A DNA stretch of 47,960 nt from positions 1 to 47,960 of the forward strand of contig CAJTZF010000019.1 of assembly GCA_910584245.1 (NCBI GenBank), written 5' to 3'. A model generated the notes under the pieces. The model saw only the letters and a list, made by a program, of their open reading frames with translations. It ran no database searches and was not told the origin of the DNA. The stretch's first letter is position 1, and each line of letters starts with the position of its first letter. This DNA comes from an uncultured Eubacterium sp. Its GTDB lineage: Bacteria > Bacillota > Clostridia > Lachnospirales > Lachnospiraceae. Shown piece by piece: positions 32,052-41,037 of this stretch. A program made the position numbers and the translations under genes.

Positions 32052-33293
32052 CTATTTTTTATTTTTTTGAAGAAATGCTGGGATTTTGATTTCATCCTGT
32101 CCAACCGTATTGTCCACTGCTATTTTCGGTTTCGACGCATTCATCGTCCTTGTCACAACGGGCATCTCATCCGTAGCAGACGTCCTGCTCTGTACCGACT
32201 GCATATGCCCTGTGCCTCGCGATGGATTGCCCATGCCGGACAAAAAGCTCGGCTTCCTCATCGGCATACCGGTATCCGCCGCAGCGTTACCTAAAATATT
32301 GCTGCTCCTGGTTCCAAACGAGTTGCCAAATGCCGACTCCCCTTTTTCTTCCAGGCCCGTAGCGATAACCGTAATCATAACCAAATCCGAATTTTCTTCA
32401 TCCACCTTTGCACCGAAGATGATATTGGCGTCATCGCCAGCCATCTCCTGTACATATGTAGCTGCCTCATTTGCCTCCAGCAGACCGATATCCCCAGACA
32501 CATTTATAATAACATGCGACGCACCGTCGATACTCGTCTCGAGCAACGGACTTGTAATCGCTTCCTGAACGGCGTCCAGACACTTCGACTCCCCTTTTCC
32601 ACTTCCGACTCCGATATGGGCAATGCCCTTATCCTGCATTACCGTTACGACGTCCGCAAAATCAAGATTAATAAGCGCAGGCATGTTGATCAGATCCGTG
32701 ATTCCCTGGACACCCTGCTGCAAAACCTGGTCCGCCATACAAAAGGCCTCTGCCATTGATGTTCTCTTGTCGCTGATTTCCAGCAATTTATCATTCGGAA
32801 CTACTATAAGTGTATCCACATGATGCTTCAGCTTGTCAATGCCGCCGAGAGCATTTGTCATGCGCTGCTTTCCCTCAAAACGAAATGGCTTAGTCACAAC
32901 GCCCACAGTCAGTATCTGCATATCCTTGGCAATCTGGGCAACGACCGGAGCGGCTCCTGTTCCTGTACCTCCGCCCATGCCGCAGGTGACAAATACCATA
33001 TCGCAGCCCTTAATAATCTCCGTCAGCTCCTCACGGCTTTCCTCCGCCGCTTTTTCTCCAACTTCCGGCTTAGCCCCTGCGCCAAGTCCCTTTGTCAGTT
33101 TTTCACCAATCTGCATACACATTGGCGCCTTGCAGCTGCGAAGATGCTGCTTGTCCGTGTTCACACAGACAAATTCCACGCCTTTGATTCCCTCGTCTAT
33201 CATTCGATTCACAGCGTTATTCCCAGCTCCTCCAACTCCAATCACAAGGATTTTGGCGGTGGATTCTGCCTCGTTATTCATAATCTCTAACAC
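32052..33293 (-). CDS. ftsZ: cell division protein FtsZ
   Basis: The tubulin-like GTPase that builds the division ring. 413 residues. VGGAGNNAVNRM near the N-terminus, the GTP signature GGGTGTG at 107-113, and NTDKQHL and the T7 NLDFADV segments are intact. The variable spacer (about 330-395) leads to a conserved tail, EIKIPAFLQ, the usual partner-binding peptide. The start is GTG with AGGAGG seven bases upstream. It has its own promoter, separate from ftsQ. Confidence 0.98.
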   Translation of the reverse strand: MLEIMNNEAESTAKILVIGVGGAGNNAVNRMIDEGIKGVEFVCVNTDKQHLRSCKAPMCMQIGEKLTKGLGAGAKPEVGEKAAEESREELTEIIKGCDMVFVTCGMGGGTGTGAAPVVAQIAKDMQILTVGVVTKPFRFEGKQRMTNALGGIDKLKHHVDTLIVVPNDKLLEISDKRTSMAEAFCMADQVLQQGVQGITDLINMPALINLDFADVVTVMQDKGIAHIGVGSGKGESKCLDAVQEAITSPLLETSIDGASHVIINVSGDIGLLEANEAATYVQEMAGDDANIIFGAKVDEENSDLVMITVIATGLEEKGESAFGNSFGTRSSNILGNAAADTGMPMRKPSFLSGMGNPSRGTGHMQSVQSRTSATDEMPVVTRTMNASKPKIAVDNTVGQDEIKIPAFLQKNKK

Positions 33294-33377
33294 TACAGTT
33301 CCTCCTTCTATTTATAACAAAAGAAAATATCCATCAGAAATATCATTCGAAATAAGCCACTTTCGCATATATTATAT

Positions 33378-33406
33378 ATAATATAGTTTTTTACAAAAAT
33401 AATCAA
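33378..33406 (-). promoter_or_regulatory. promoter of ftsZ
   Basis: On the minus strand TTGATT (33401-33406), a 17-base spacer and TATTAT (33378-33383) lie in the 136-base gap between ftsQ and ftsZ, giving a leader of about 80 bases. A local promoter lets FtsZ be made above the level of the rest of the cluster. Confidence 0.6.
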
Positions 33407-33429
33407 GTACTAAATGAAAGTTTTTTGCA

Positions 33430-34140
33430 CTACTTTCTTTTTTTAAATATGATGTCGCCCTTGACGTGGTAATTCGTCATATCAATGCTGCCGGAAAGAT
33501 GTTTCTCCCGGGCGGTGGCCAAAACACTGGAAAGTGCCGAAATCTCTTCATCATAGGCCTCCTTCTTCCCAAGGCTTACTTTAATCTCACCGGAATATAA
33601 ATACGCAGCATTCTCCTCATTGAACACAACCTTGTCCCATATTACCTCATAATGCTGGAATAAATTGGCAAGATTGAGAATTTGCTTCAGCAGGCTTTCG
33701 TCCTCCATCCGGACCTTGTCATACAAAGTAAACGTTGTCATTGTCTTCGTCTCAAAAAGCGGTATATCCGGTATTTCTTCTTTTGTGCTTTTTAGCACCG
33801 TTCCATCCTTGTCAAAATAAATATACTGGTTCATATAGGCAATACCGGCAATCACCTTCTTTTCATACAATTTTATATGAATTTCACTGATGCTTGGATA
33901 GCTGATCTCATATTCCCGGACATAGGGCAGCTTCGCCGTAAAACCGAGATGATTTTTTATATATGCACTAATAGTATTTTTGTCAAGAAATGTGCCGCAC
34001 ACTTCAGAAGCCACTATCTCCTCAGGAAAAAACGTATTTCCCTCTACCGTTATCTTTCTCACCCGGAACAATAGCAGCAATAAAACCACGACAAAAACCG
34101 CCAGAATGGGAATTGCAATTTTCCTTGGTATTTGTTTCAT
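33430..34140 (-). CDS. ftsQ: cell division protein FtsQ/DivIB
   Basis: A 236-residue single-pass membrane protein of the divisome. A transmembrane segment (about 8-26) is followed by a POTRA domain (KITVEGNTFFPEEIV onward, about 29-100) and a beta region ending in a basic stretch. Sequence similarity in this family is low; the call rests on topology, POTRA pattern and position between murA and ftsZ. Confidence 0.88.
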   Translation of the reverse strand: MKQIPRKIAIPILAVFVVVLLLLLFRVRKITVEGNTFFPEEIVASEVCGTFLDKNTISAYIKNHLGFTAKLPYVREYEISYPSISEIHIKLYEKKVIAGIAYMNQYIYFDKDGTVLKSTKEEIPDIPLFETKTMTTFTLYDKVRMEDESLLKQILNLANLFQHYEVIWDKVVFNEENAAYLYSGEIKVSLGKKEAYDEEISALSSVLATAREKHLSGSIDMTNYHVKGDIIFKKRK

Positions 34141-34173
34141 TCCCCGACCATCCTTCCTTATGACTACTCTTTT

Positions 34174-35454
34174 CTATTTTCCGTACCGTGCTTCCACCCC
34201 GATCTGGTTCATCTGATTTACCGGATCCTCGTACCCTCGCAAAATCAAGTGACTGTCCTCAATGCGCGTAACCCCCTCCGACATTGCCGCCGCCACCATA
34301 AGGGCAGCGCCGCTGCGAAGGTCTGTGGCCCGCACAATCCCTCCGTGAAGCCTCGTGACGCCCCGGACCAGCGCATGCTGTCCCGCCACCTCGATATCAG
34401 CGCCCATCTTCCGCAGCTGTGCGGCAACTAAAAACCGATTTTCAAATACGCTTTCTTCTAACGTACTCTCCCCGTATGCCTTGGATAAAAACGCCAAAAA
34501 CAAGGATTGCGCATCGGTCGGAAATTCCGGGTACGGCCCGGTCCGCAAATACGGAACCGCGCGGATCCCATCCGCTCCGGAAACCCGGATCCAGCTGTAT
34601 GGGAAGTCCGTCTCCCCCGTACCGCCAGTATCTTCCGCCTCAACCCGGCATCCCGCCTCTCTCAAATATCCCTGTTCCCGCTCGAAAGTATCTCCGTACA
34701 CCCGGAAACGGACCTCTCCTCCCGTAGCCGCCGCCATCGCCGCATATGTGAGAAATACAATCCGGTCAGACTTGAGCTGGTATGTGGTTCCGTGAAGCCG
34801 TTCCACACCACGGATGTGAATCGTATCCGTGCCATCTCCGGAAATGCACGCACCCATGCTTCTCATAAAACAGCACAGCTCGACAATTTCCGGTTCTCTG
34901 GCGGCATTTCGGAGTACCGTTCTGCCGGTGCGGAGCGCCGAATACAAAATAATGTTCTCTGTCGCGCCGACGCTTGGATACGGAAGCGTGACCTCCTCTT
35001 CCCCGCGGCGTTCCACAGCACAGCATATTTTACTCCCCTCCTGCGACATAGCTGCCCCTAGCTTCTCAAAAGCCTGGATATGGAAATCAATCGGCCTCGC
35101 CCCAATTGAGCACCCGCCCGGCAGGCAAATACATGCCCTGTGGTTTCTCCCGAGCAGACTGCCCACGAAGAGAATAGAGGCCCGGACTTCACCCGCTTCC
35201 TTCCGGGTAATCTCACACCCTTCTACACCATCGGCATTGATAGTCAAACAGTCGCCGTCCCACTTTACATCTGCTCCGATTTGTCTTAAAATCGAAATCA
35301 TCGCATCGACATCGTATATCTTCGGGCATCTTTCCAGAACAATGGTTTCTCTGCAAAGTACTGTTGCCGCTATCATCGGAAGAACAGCGTTTTTTGCACC
35401 CTGTATGGTCAGTTCGCCGGCAGCCCTGCTGCCGCCTTCCACTTCGATATACAA
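34174..35454 (-). CDS. murA: UDP-N-acetylglucosamine 1-carboxyvinyltransferase
   Basis: MurA transfers enolpyruvate to UDP-GlcNAc, the first committed step of peptidoglycan precursor synthesis and the fosfomycin target. At 426 residues it has the usual length. QGAKNAVLP holds Lys21-Asn22; the catalytic Cys is Cys115 in PGGCSIGARP. The start is TTG preceded by GGGGGATTTTC. It sits after ftsW where murG is often found; murG is absent here. A stable hairpin lies in the gap before it. Confidence 0.94.
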   Translation of the reverse strand: MYIEVEGGSRAAGELTIQGAKNAVLPMIAATVLCRETIVLERCPKIYDVDAMISILRQIGADVKWDGDCLTINADGVEGCEITRKEAGEVRASILFVGSLLGRNHRACICLPGGCSIGARPIDFHIQAFEKLGAAMSQEGSKICCAVERRGEEEVTLPYPSVGATENIILYSALRTGRTVLRNAAREPEIVELCCFMRSMGACISGDGTDTIHIRGVERLHGTTYQLKSDRIVFLTYAAMAAATGGEVRFRVYGDTFEREQGYLREAGCRVEAEDTGGTGETDFPYSWIRVSGADGIRAVPYLRTGPYPEFPTDAQSLFLAFLSKAYGESTLEESVFENRFLVAAQLRKMGADIEVAGQHALVRGVTRLHGGIVRATDLRSGAALMVAAAMSEGVTRIEDSHLILRGYEDPVNQMNQIGVEARYGK

Positions 35455-35494
35455 GAAAATCCCCCATCCACATACTTAATAATAGACAGACGCC

Positions 35495-35526
35495 GGGGCC
35501 AAAGGAAGTAAAACACCTTTTGCCCC
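35495..35526 (-). other. hairpin in the ftsW-murA intergenic region
   Basis: GGGGC-N-AAAGG pairs with CCTTT-N-GCCCC, ten base pairs with one mismatch and a ten-base loop. No T-run follows on the minus strand, so it is not a classical terminator; it may be an RNA processing or pausing site upstream of murA. Confidence 0.4.
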
Positions 35527-35568
35527 CAACATCTTAGTATTAAATTATGCGAAAGGGATTGTTTGGTA

Positions 35569-36708
35569 TCATGTCTTTGTTCTTTTTTTAGACACTCCCA
35601 GGACGAGTCCCATCTCCGCGAGCAAAATAGAGACACTCGTGCCCCCGTAGCTGATAAATGGCAGCGGAATACCGGTCGAAGGCATTGAGTTTGTCACCAC
35701 GGCTATGTTCATCGCAACCTGCGTAGCAATATGTATCATAACCCCTGTGCAGATCAGCCCGCTGAAAAGATCCGGCGACGTCACCGCTGTATTATAAATT
35801 CTCCACAGGAGAAGTATAAACATTAAAATAACAATACCGGCGCCGACCATGCCAAGCTCCTCACATATAATAGAGAAAATCATATCGTTGTGAGGTTCCG
35901 GAATAAACCCGAGCTTTTGCATGCTCTCCCCCAGACCGGTCCCGAAAATGCCGCCGGACGCAATCGCATATAACCCCTGGAGGATCTGGAAGCCTCTCGC
36001 ATGGTTCTCCACATCGAGCCAGATCTGGATTCGCTCAGCGCGGAATCCCTCGCCAAACATAATAATCATGGCAAACGCTACCGCCCCGACACCAAATATG
36101 AGGAAATATATCTTTTTGCTCTTTGCCGCCACCGCACACATGCCAAAGGAAATGGCAAAGATGACAATGGCCGTGCTCAGGTTTTCCACCGCTACAAGGC
36201 CGAGAAGAATCCCAACCGGAATAAATACCCGCACTATGCCGCGCAGCCTGCTCATCTCTTTCGGGCGCATCTGAATAAAAAAGGCGGCGATCAATATCAC
36301 GGCAATTTTCGTAATTTCAGATGGCTGCAATGAAAGAGGCCCAATATTCAGCCATCGTCTGGCGCCGTTTTTTTCTGTACCGATAAAACACACAATAAGC
36401 TGCAGGGCCGCCGCCACAAAATAAATAAGCGTGACAAACCGGATACGGAGGACCGGCAGCCTTTTCAAATATACACGGTAATTGATATTCAACACGACAA
36501 GCATTGCCCCGATCCCGACGATGACGCCAAAGAGCTGTTTCTTGAGAAAATAGGCAGCATCGTGATATTTTACCTGTGAAGTGTACGAGCTGGAACTATA
36601 TATCATCAGCAGTCCAAACCCTACCAGACAAAAGGTTATCAGCAGAAGACTGTAATCAAACGTACTCTCCTCCTTATTTGCTGCCCTCACCTGTCTCTTG
36701 CTTCTCAT
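35569..36708 (-). CDS. ftsW: peptidoglycan glycosyltransferase FtsW (SEDS family)
   Basis: A 379-residue SEDS protein with about ten membrane helices, which polymerises septal glycan with its partner transpeptidase. Recognisable segments: GLLMIYSSSSYTS at the first helix, GARRWLNIGPLSLQPSEITKI, GIFGTGLGESMQKLGFIPEPHNDMIFS and PLPFISYGGTSVSIL. Start taken at the ATG at 36706-36708 with GGAGG five bases upstream; a further ATG overlaps this site. It follows murD, in the usual order. Confidence 0.96.
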   Translation of the reverse strand: MRSKRQVRAANKEESTFDYSLLLITFCLVGFGLLMIYSSSSYTSQVKYHDAAYFLKKQLFGVIVGIGAMLVVLNINYRVYLKRLPVLRIRFVTLIYFVAAALQLIVCFIGTEKNGARRWLNIGPLSLQPSEITKIAVILIAAFFIQMRPKEMSRLRGIVRVFIPVGILLGLVAVENLSTAIVIFAISFGMCAVAAKSKKIYFLIFGVGAVAFAMIIMFGEGFRAERIQIWLDVENHARGFQILQGLYAIASGGIFGTGLGESMQKLGFIPEPHNDMIFSIICEELGMVGAGIVILMFILLLWRIYNTAVTSPDLFSGLICTGVMIHIATQVAMNIAVVTNSMPSTGIPLPFISYGGTSVSILLAEMGLVLGVSKKRTKT

Positions 36709-36765
36709 GGCCACCTCCATTTCCGCAACCTACCTTCATACAATCTTTATAGAAACTCAAAGCAC

Positions 36766-38157
36766 TTACTTCAAGCATTTAACATATTCCTTAAACTGGT
36801 TTCCCCGCTGCTCAAAGGACTTATACATATCCCAGCTGGCACATGCCGGCGAGAGAAGCACGGCGTCGCCGGCCTCCGCTATTTCGTGCGCCGCCTTCAC
36901 CGCCTCCTCCATCGTATCTACGAACTCATACGCTGAAAATCCGCACTCCTTTGCCGTCCCGGCGATCTTCTCCCTCGTCTGGCCCAGCAGGAGAAGTTTT
37001 TTTACCCGTCCCCCAAAACTCTGGATCCATTCGGTAAAATCAGCTCCTTTATCGTAGCCGCCGCCAATAAGCACCGTCGGGCGGTCCATCGACTGGATTC
37101 CCTTGATCGCGGCGTCCGGGTTCGTTCCCTTTGAGTCGTTATAATAATCCACGCCGGAAACGGTTTTTACAAATTCCACCCGGTGTTCCACCGGACTGAA
37201 TTTTCGCACGACCCCAACCGCCATATGTTCAGGCACTCCCATCTCACGCGCAATGAGAAGGGCCGCCATAATATTTTCCGCGTTGTGGTCGCCGGGCAGG
37301 CGGGTCTCCTTTTGGTTCAAAACAACCCTTCCATCCTCCGCCATACAAATACTGCCGTCCTCACGTTTGTACATGTCCAGACAGGACTCTCCTTTTCCCG
37401 GCGCCGTTCGTACGGGCCTCCGCTGGCTGCTGAAAAAAGCCACCCGGCACGGAAGTTCCTCCGCTCTCTCCCGAAGAACTTTATCCTCATAATTCAACAC
37501 GCACAATTTATCTTTTCCCTGGTTTTTTGTAATACTTAGTTTCGCCTCTATGTATTTCTCCATCGTTTTGTGACGATTCAGATGATCGGGTGTAATATTG
37601 AGAACCGCGCTCACGTCCGGCGCAAAGCTAGAAACGGTTTCCAACTGAAAGCTGCTGATTTCCGCAACTGTGACCGATTCTGGGGAACTGTTCAACACTT
37701 CCTTCGTGTAAGGGTTTCCAATGTTCCCCACTACAAAGGTGTGTGGATTGTACGCTTTCAAAATCTCACCCACGAGCGTCGTCGTCGTCGTTTTGCCGTT
37801 CGTTCCCGTAATCCCAATGACGCGGCCCCGCTCCATCTTATATGCGAGCTCGATCTCACCGATGACCGGTACTTTTTTCTCTCTTAAAAAACATGCCAGT
37901 GGAATATCGGTCGGAACCCCCGGGCTAAACACCGCACAGTCAAATGAAGCAAACACATCCTCTGGATAACTGCCCAAATAGACCGGCACACCCATCTCTT
38001 TGCATTCCAAATCTTTATTTCCGTCATACAGGCTAACCTGCGCCCCCATCTCTTTCAATAGCGCACAGGCGGCCAAACCACTTTTCCCCAGGCCGACTAC
38101 TAAAACCTTTTTATCCTTTAATGCTAATGCCTCGTTATTTCTATCCCTTACTTCCAT
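36766..38157 (-). CDS. murD: UDP-N-acetylmuramoylalanine--D-glutamate ligase
   Basis: A 463-residue Mur ligase adding D-Glu to UDP-MurNAc-Ala. GLGKSGLAAC near the N-terminus binds the UDP moiety; the ATP loop GITGTNGKTTTTTLV is at about 113-127; ENIMAALL and YYNDSKGTNPDA are Mur ligase C-terminal motifs. GAGG precedes the start. Placed between mraY and ftsW; murE and murF are not in the cluster. Confidence 0.96.
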   Translation of the reverse strand: MEVRDRNNEALALKDKKVLVVGLGKSGLAACALLKEMGAQVSLYDGNKDLECKEMGVPVYLGSYPEDVFASFDCAVFSPGVPTDIPLACFLREKKVPVIGEIELAYKMERGRVIGITGTNGKTTTTTLVGEILKAYNPHTFVVGNIGNPYTKEVLNSSPESVTVAEISSFQLETVSSFAPDVSAVLNITPDHLNRHKTMEKYIEAKLSITKNQGKDKLCVLNYEDKVLRERAEELPCRVAFFSSQRRPVRTAPGKGESCLDMYKREDGSICMAEDGRVVLNQKETRLPGDHNAENIMAALLIAREMGVPEHMAVGVVRKFSPVEHRVEFVKTVSGVDYYNDSKGTNPDAAIKGIQSMDRPTVLIGGGYDKGADFTEWIQSFGGRVKKLLLLGQTREKIAGTAKECGFSAYEFVDTMEEAVKAAHEIAEAGDAVLLSPACASWDMYKSFEQRGNQFKEYVKCLK

Positions 38158-38197
38158 TTTTTACCTCGTTTCTGTGCTTTTTGCGCTTGCTGTTATT

Positions 38198-39163
38198 TTA
38201 CATGCCCATAAGTCCAACCAGACACAAAATTGCCGTCAGTATACTGAATGCAGCTACCACCTGTGTTTCTGAGAACCCGCTCAGCTCAAAGTGGTGATGG
38301 ATCGGCGCCATTTTAAAAATCCGTTTCCCATGCGTCAGTTTAAAATAAGTGACTTGTGCAATAACGGACAGCACCTCTGCCAGATAAATAAGTCCGACAA
38401 TCACAATATAGAGCGGCATGTGGAGCATAAGCGCAATGGATGCCACAAACCCGCCCAGGGCAAGGGAACCGGTATCCCCCATAAACACCCTGGCAGGATA
38501 CGTATTAAACAGCAGAAATCCCAGCAGGCTTCCAACGACCGCACCGGTAATCGGGGTCATATCCGCATTCAGCGCCAGCGCCGCCACAGTAAAAAACGTA
38601 GCTACAATCGCGGTGACACCCGAAGCCAGCCCGTCTAGGCCATCTGTAAAATTGACGCCGTTTACAGTTCCGAGGACGACAATAAAAACGAACAGGATAA
38701 AAAGCCAGTCCGGCATGAGAAACACCTGTCCCCTGACAAACGGAATAGATACCGTGGCTTCCATTTTCGCCACGTCAAAATAATAGTATACGAAAATAGC
38801 TGTCACAACAAACTGCCCGAGCATTTTCTGCAACGGCTTCAGTCCGAGCGAGCGCTTCATCACAACCTTGATGTAGTCATCCAGAAATCCAATAATGCCA
38901 AATCCCAGCGTCATAAACAGAACCGGAAGAATATCCGGATATCTTCTTATATAAATCAGCGATGTCAAGAGGATGGACACGAGAATGACCAAGCCGCCCA
39001 TCGTCGGCGTCCCCGCCTTCTTCAGATGCGACTCCGGGCCGTCATCCCTCACAAACTGCCCAAATTTCAGCTTCCGCAAAAACGGAATGATGATCGGACA
39101 CAACACTACACTGATCCCAAAAGATATCACTACCGGCATGATTACACTTAAATCTAAATTCAC
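38198..39163 (-). CDS. mraY: phospho-N-acetylmuramoyl-pentapeptide transferase
   Basis: MraY moves phospho-MurNAc-pentapeptide to undecaprenyl phosphate to make lipid I. I take the start as GTG at 39161-39163 because GGAG lies six bases upstream and the resulting 321-residue length and MNLDLSVIM beginning fit Bacillota homologues; the ATG four codons earlier has no site. Ten membrane helices are expected. Active-site segments FLDDYIKV, GVNFTDGLDGLA and APIHHHFE are intact. Confidence 0.95.
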   Translation of the reverse strand: MNLDLSVIMPVVISFGISVVLCPIIIPFLRKLKFGQFVRDDGPESHLKKAGTPTMGGLVILVSILLTSLIYIRRYPDILPVLFMTLGFGIIGFLDDYIKVVMKRSLGLKPLQKMLGQFVVTAIFVYYYFDVAKMEATVSIPFVRGQVFLMPDWLFILFVFIVVLGTVNGVNFTDGLDGLASGVTAIVATFFTVAALALNADMTPITGAVVGSLLGFLLFNTYPARVFMGDTGSLALGGFVASIALMLHMPLYIVIVGLIYLAEVLSVIAQVTYFKLTHGKRIFKMAPIHHHFELSGFSETQVVAAFSILTAILCLVGLMGM

Positions 39164-39256
39164 AATATTCTCCATTCTTGCGCGATTGTCTGCGCATAAG
39201 ATTTTATCTATTTTGCTAAAAGTTATTTTACTCCATTCCGGCTCCAAACGCAAGAA

Positions 39257-40975
39257 TTATTCTTCCAAAAGGTAAGGAAGAATGTTCGTATATATGGACG
39301 AGATGGCGGGCGCCGCTATTGTACCGCCGTAATATAGCCCCTGCGGCTCATCAATACGCACCATCGCTAGCACCTCTGGATTTTCAACCGGTGAAAACCC
39401 AATACACGAGGCGATATACTTACCGTTTCCACGTGGAAGCTTCTGGCTCGTTCCCGTTTTGGCTCCTACGACATATCCTTCCACCGCCGCTTTTTTTCCA
39501 CCGCCATCGGTGACAACCTTTCCGAGCGCTTCACAAATCTGCTTGGATTTCTCTTCGCTCAGCACCTGGGATGGTTCCCCATAATTAAACTTTTTCATTA
39601 CGGTTTTATCGCTGTTTACCGCGCTGACCCCAAAATGCGGCGTGATCGTTTTCCCCCCATTTATAATAGAGGACACCGTTGCCATCATACGGATGGGGGA
39701 GAGCTGAAAAGACTGGCCGAACGACATCGTGGCCAGCTCGACAGCGCCCACGTTTTCCTGCTTGTGCATGATCGTTCCCGCCTCTCCCGGCACATCAATC
39801 CCCGTTTTTGACATCACTCCGAACCGCTTCATTTCTTCAAACATGCCGCTGACACCCACCCGGGCTCCGACTTCCATAAATACGGGGTTGCAGGAGTTTC
39901 CAATTGCCTGTAGAAAGGTCTGCGCGCCATGCCCTGTCGTCTTATGGCAGCGTATTCTGCGGTCCTCCACTATTTTATACCCGGGACACGAAAAGGTGTC
40001 ACTCATCGTCACGACTCCCTTATCTATTGCCGCCGCTGTCGTGATAACCTTAAAGGTCGACCCCGGTTCATAGGTGTCACTGACCGCCAAATTTCTCCAC
40101 TGGTTATTCAGTTTTTCCATCTTTTGCTTCTCCGATAACCCTTCCGAGCCGTCCGTCAGTTCATATGGATGATTCAAATCAAATTCAGGCGCGTTTACCA
40201 TCGCATAAATTTCACCATTCTGCGGGTTCATAATGATGATTTCAACCGTTTTCGCCTGCTTTTGCTCGAGCAGGGTATAGGCGACCTGGTTTGCATATTT
40301 CATCACATTCAGGTCAAGGCTGGTCGTCAGCGTCCAGCCGGATACCGGCTCTACCCGGTCTTCCGCACCATTTTTTATTTCGGTTCCCCCTGCCGTCGTC
40401 ATCGTCAGTATGGAACCGTCAATCCCCTTTAAAAATTTCTCATAAGATACTTCAAGACCGATAATCCCCTGGTTATCCCCTCCGGTGAATCCAAGTACCT
40501 TGGACGCCAGCGGGCCATACTCATAATATCGCTTGTAATCCTCGTCAACCGTCACTCCCGCCAGCCGGTATCCCCGGATTTTATCAGATACCGCCTTCTC
40601 CACATTCGATTTTATTTTTTCACGGGAAGACACCTTTTCTACCTTTTTTCGTATTACATCTTCCTCCATGCCGAGTTCTTCGGAAAGAATTTTGATCACT
40701 CTTTCCGGCTCCTTCACCTGGCTGTGGATAACCGAAATCGTAGAAACGGATACGTTTCCAGCGAGCAGATTCCCATTCCGGTCGAGTATCTTTCCCCGCT
40801 CCGCCTTTATAGCGCGCTCCCGCTCATGGAGCTCCTTGGCAAGCACGCCATAATAATCTGCCCGGTATACCATCAAATAGCCAAGCCTGGCCATCATCGT
40901 AATCAATACAAGTGAAAATACAAAAAATACCAAAAACAGATTTTGTCTTTGGTAAGTTTTGTGCCCGACAAGCAT
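39257..40975 (-). CDS. class B penicillin-binding protein (PBP2/SpoVD-type transpeptidase)
   Basis: A 572-residue septal or spore-wall transpeptidase. One membrane anchor (about 13-33), a dimerisation domain with AERGKILDRNGNLLA (about 58-72), and a penicillin-binding domain with STFK (306-309), SCN and KTGTSQK. It lacks the C-terminal PASTA repeats of SpoVD. It sits between a second class B PBP and mraY; the tandem pair suggests one for division and one for another role, such as sporulation. The start has AGGTGG. Confidence 0.92.
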   Translation of the reverse strand: MLVGHKTYQRQNLFLVFFVFSLVLITMMARLGYLMVYRADYYGVLAKELHERERAIKAERGKILDRNGNLLAGNVSVSTISVIHSQVKEPERVIKILSEELGMEEDVIRKKVEKVSSREKIKSNVEKAVSDKIRGYRLAGVTVDEDYKRYYEYGPLASKVLGFTGGDNQGIIGLEVSYEKFLKGIDGSILTMTTAGGTEIKNGAEDRVEPVSGWTLTTSLDLNVMKYANQVAYTLLEQKQAKTVEIIIMNPQNGEIYAMVNAPEFDLNHPYELTDGSEGLSEKQKMEKLNNQWRNLAVSDTYEPGSTFKVITTAAAIDKGVVTMSDTFSCPGYKIVEDRRIRCHKTTGHGAQTFLQAIGNSCNPVFMEVGARVGVSGMFEEMKRFGVMSKTGIDVPGEAGTIMHKQENVGAVELATMSFGQSFQLSPIRMMATVSSIINGGKTITPHFGVSAVNSDKTVMKKFNYGEPSQVLSEEKSKQICEALGKVVTDGGGKKAAVEGYVVGAKTGTSQKLPRGNGKYIASCIGFSPVENPEVLAMVRIDEPQGLYYGGTIAAPAISSIYTNILPYLLEE

Positions 40976-41020
40976 AATGCCACCTCAGAAGCTTATATCA
41001 TTACTAGTGTATTAGGTTTT

Positions 41021-41034
41021 GTATAAACTTATAC
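41021..41034. repeat. short palindrome between the two PBP genes
   Basis: GTATAAACTTATAC is a GTATAA/TTATAC inverted repeat with a 2-base centre, in the 62-base gap between the tandem PBP genes. Role unknown; possibly a regulator site or a processing signal. Confidence 0.3.
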
Positions 41035-41037
41035 CTA

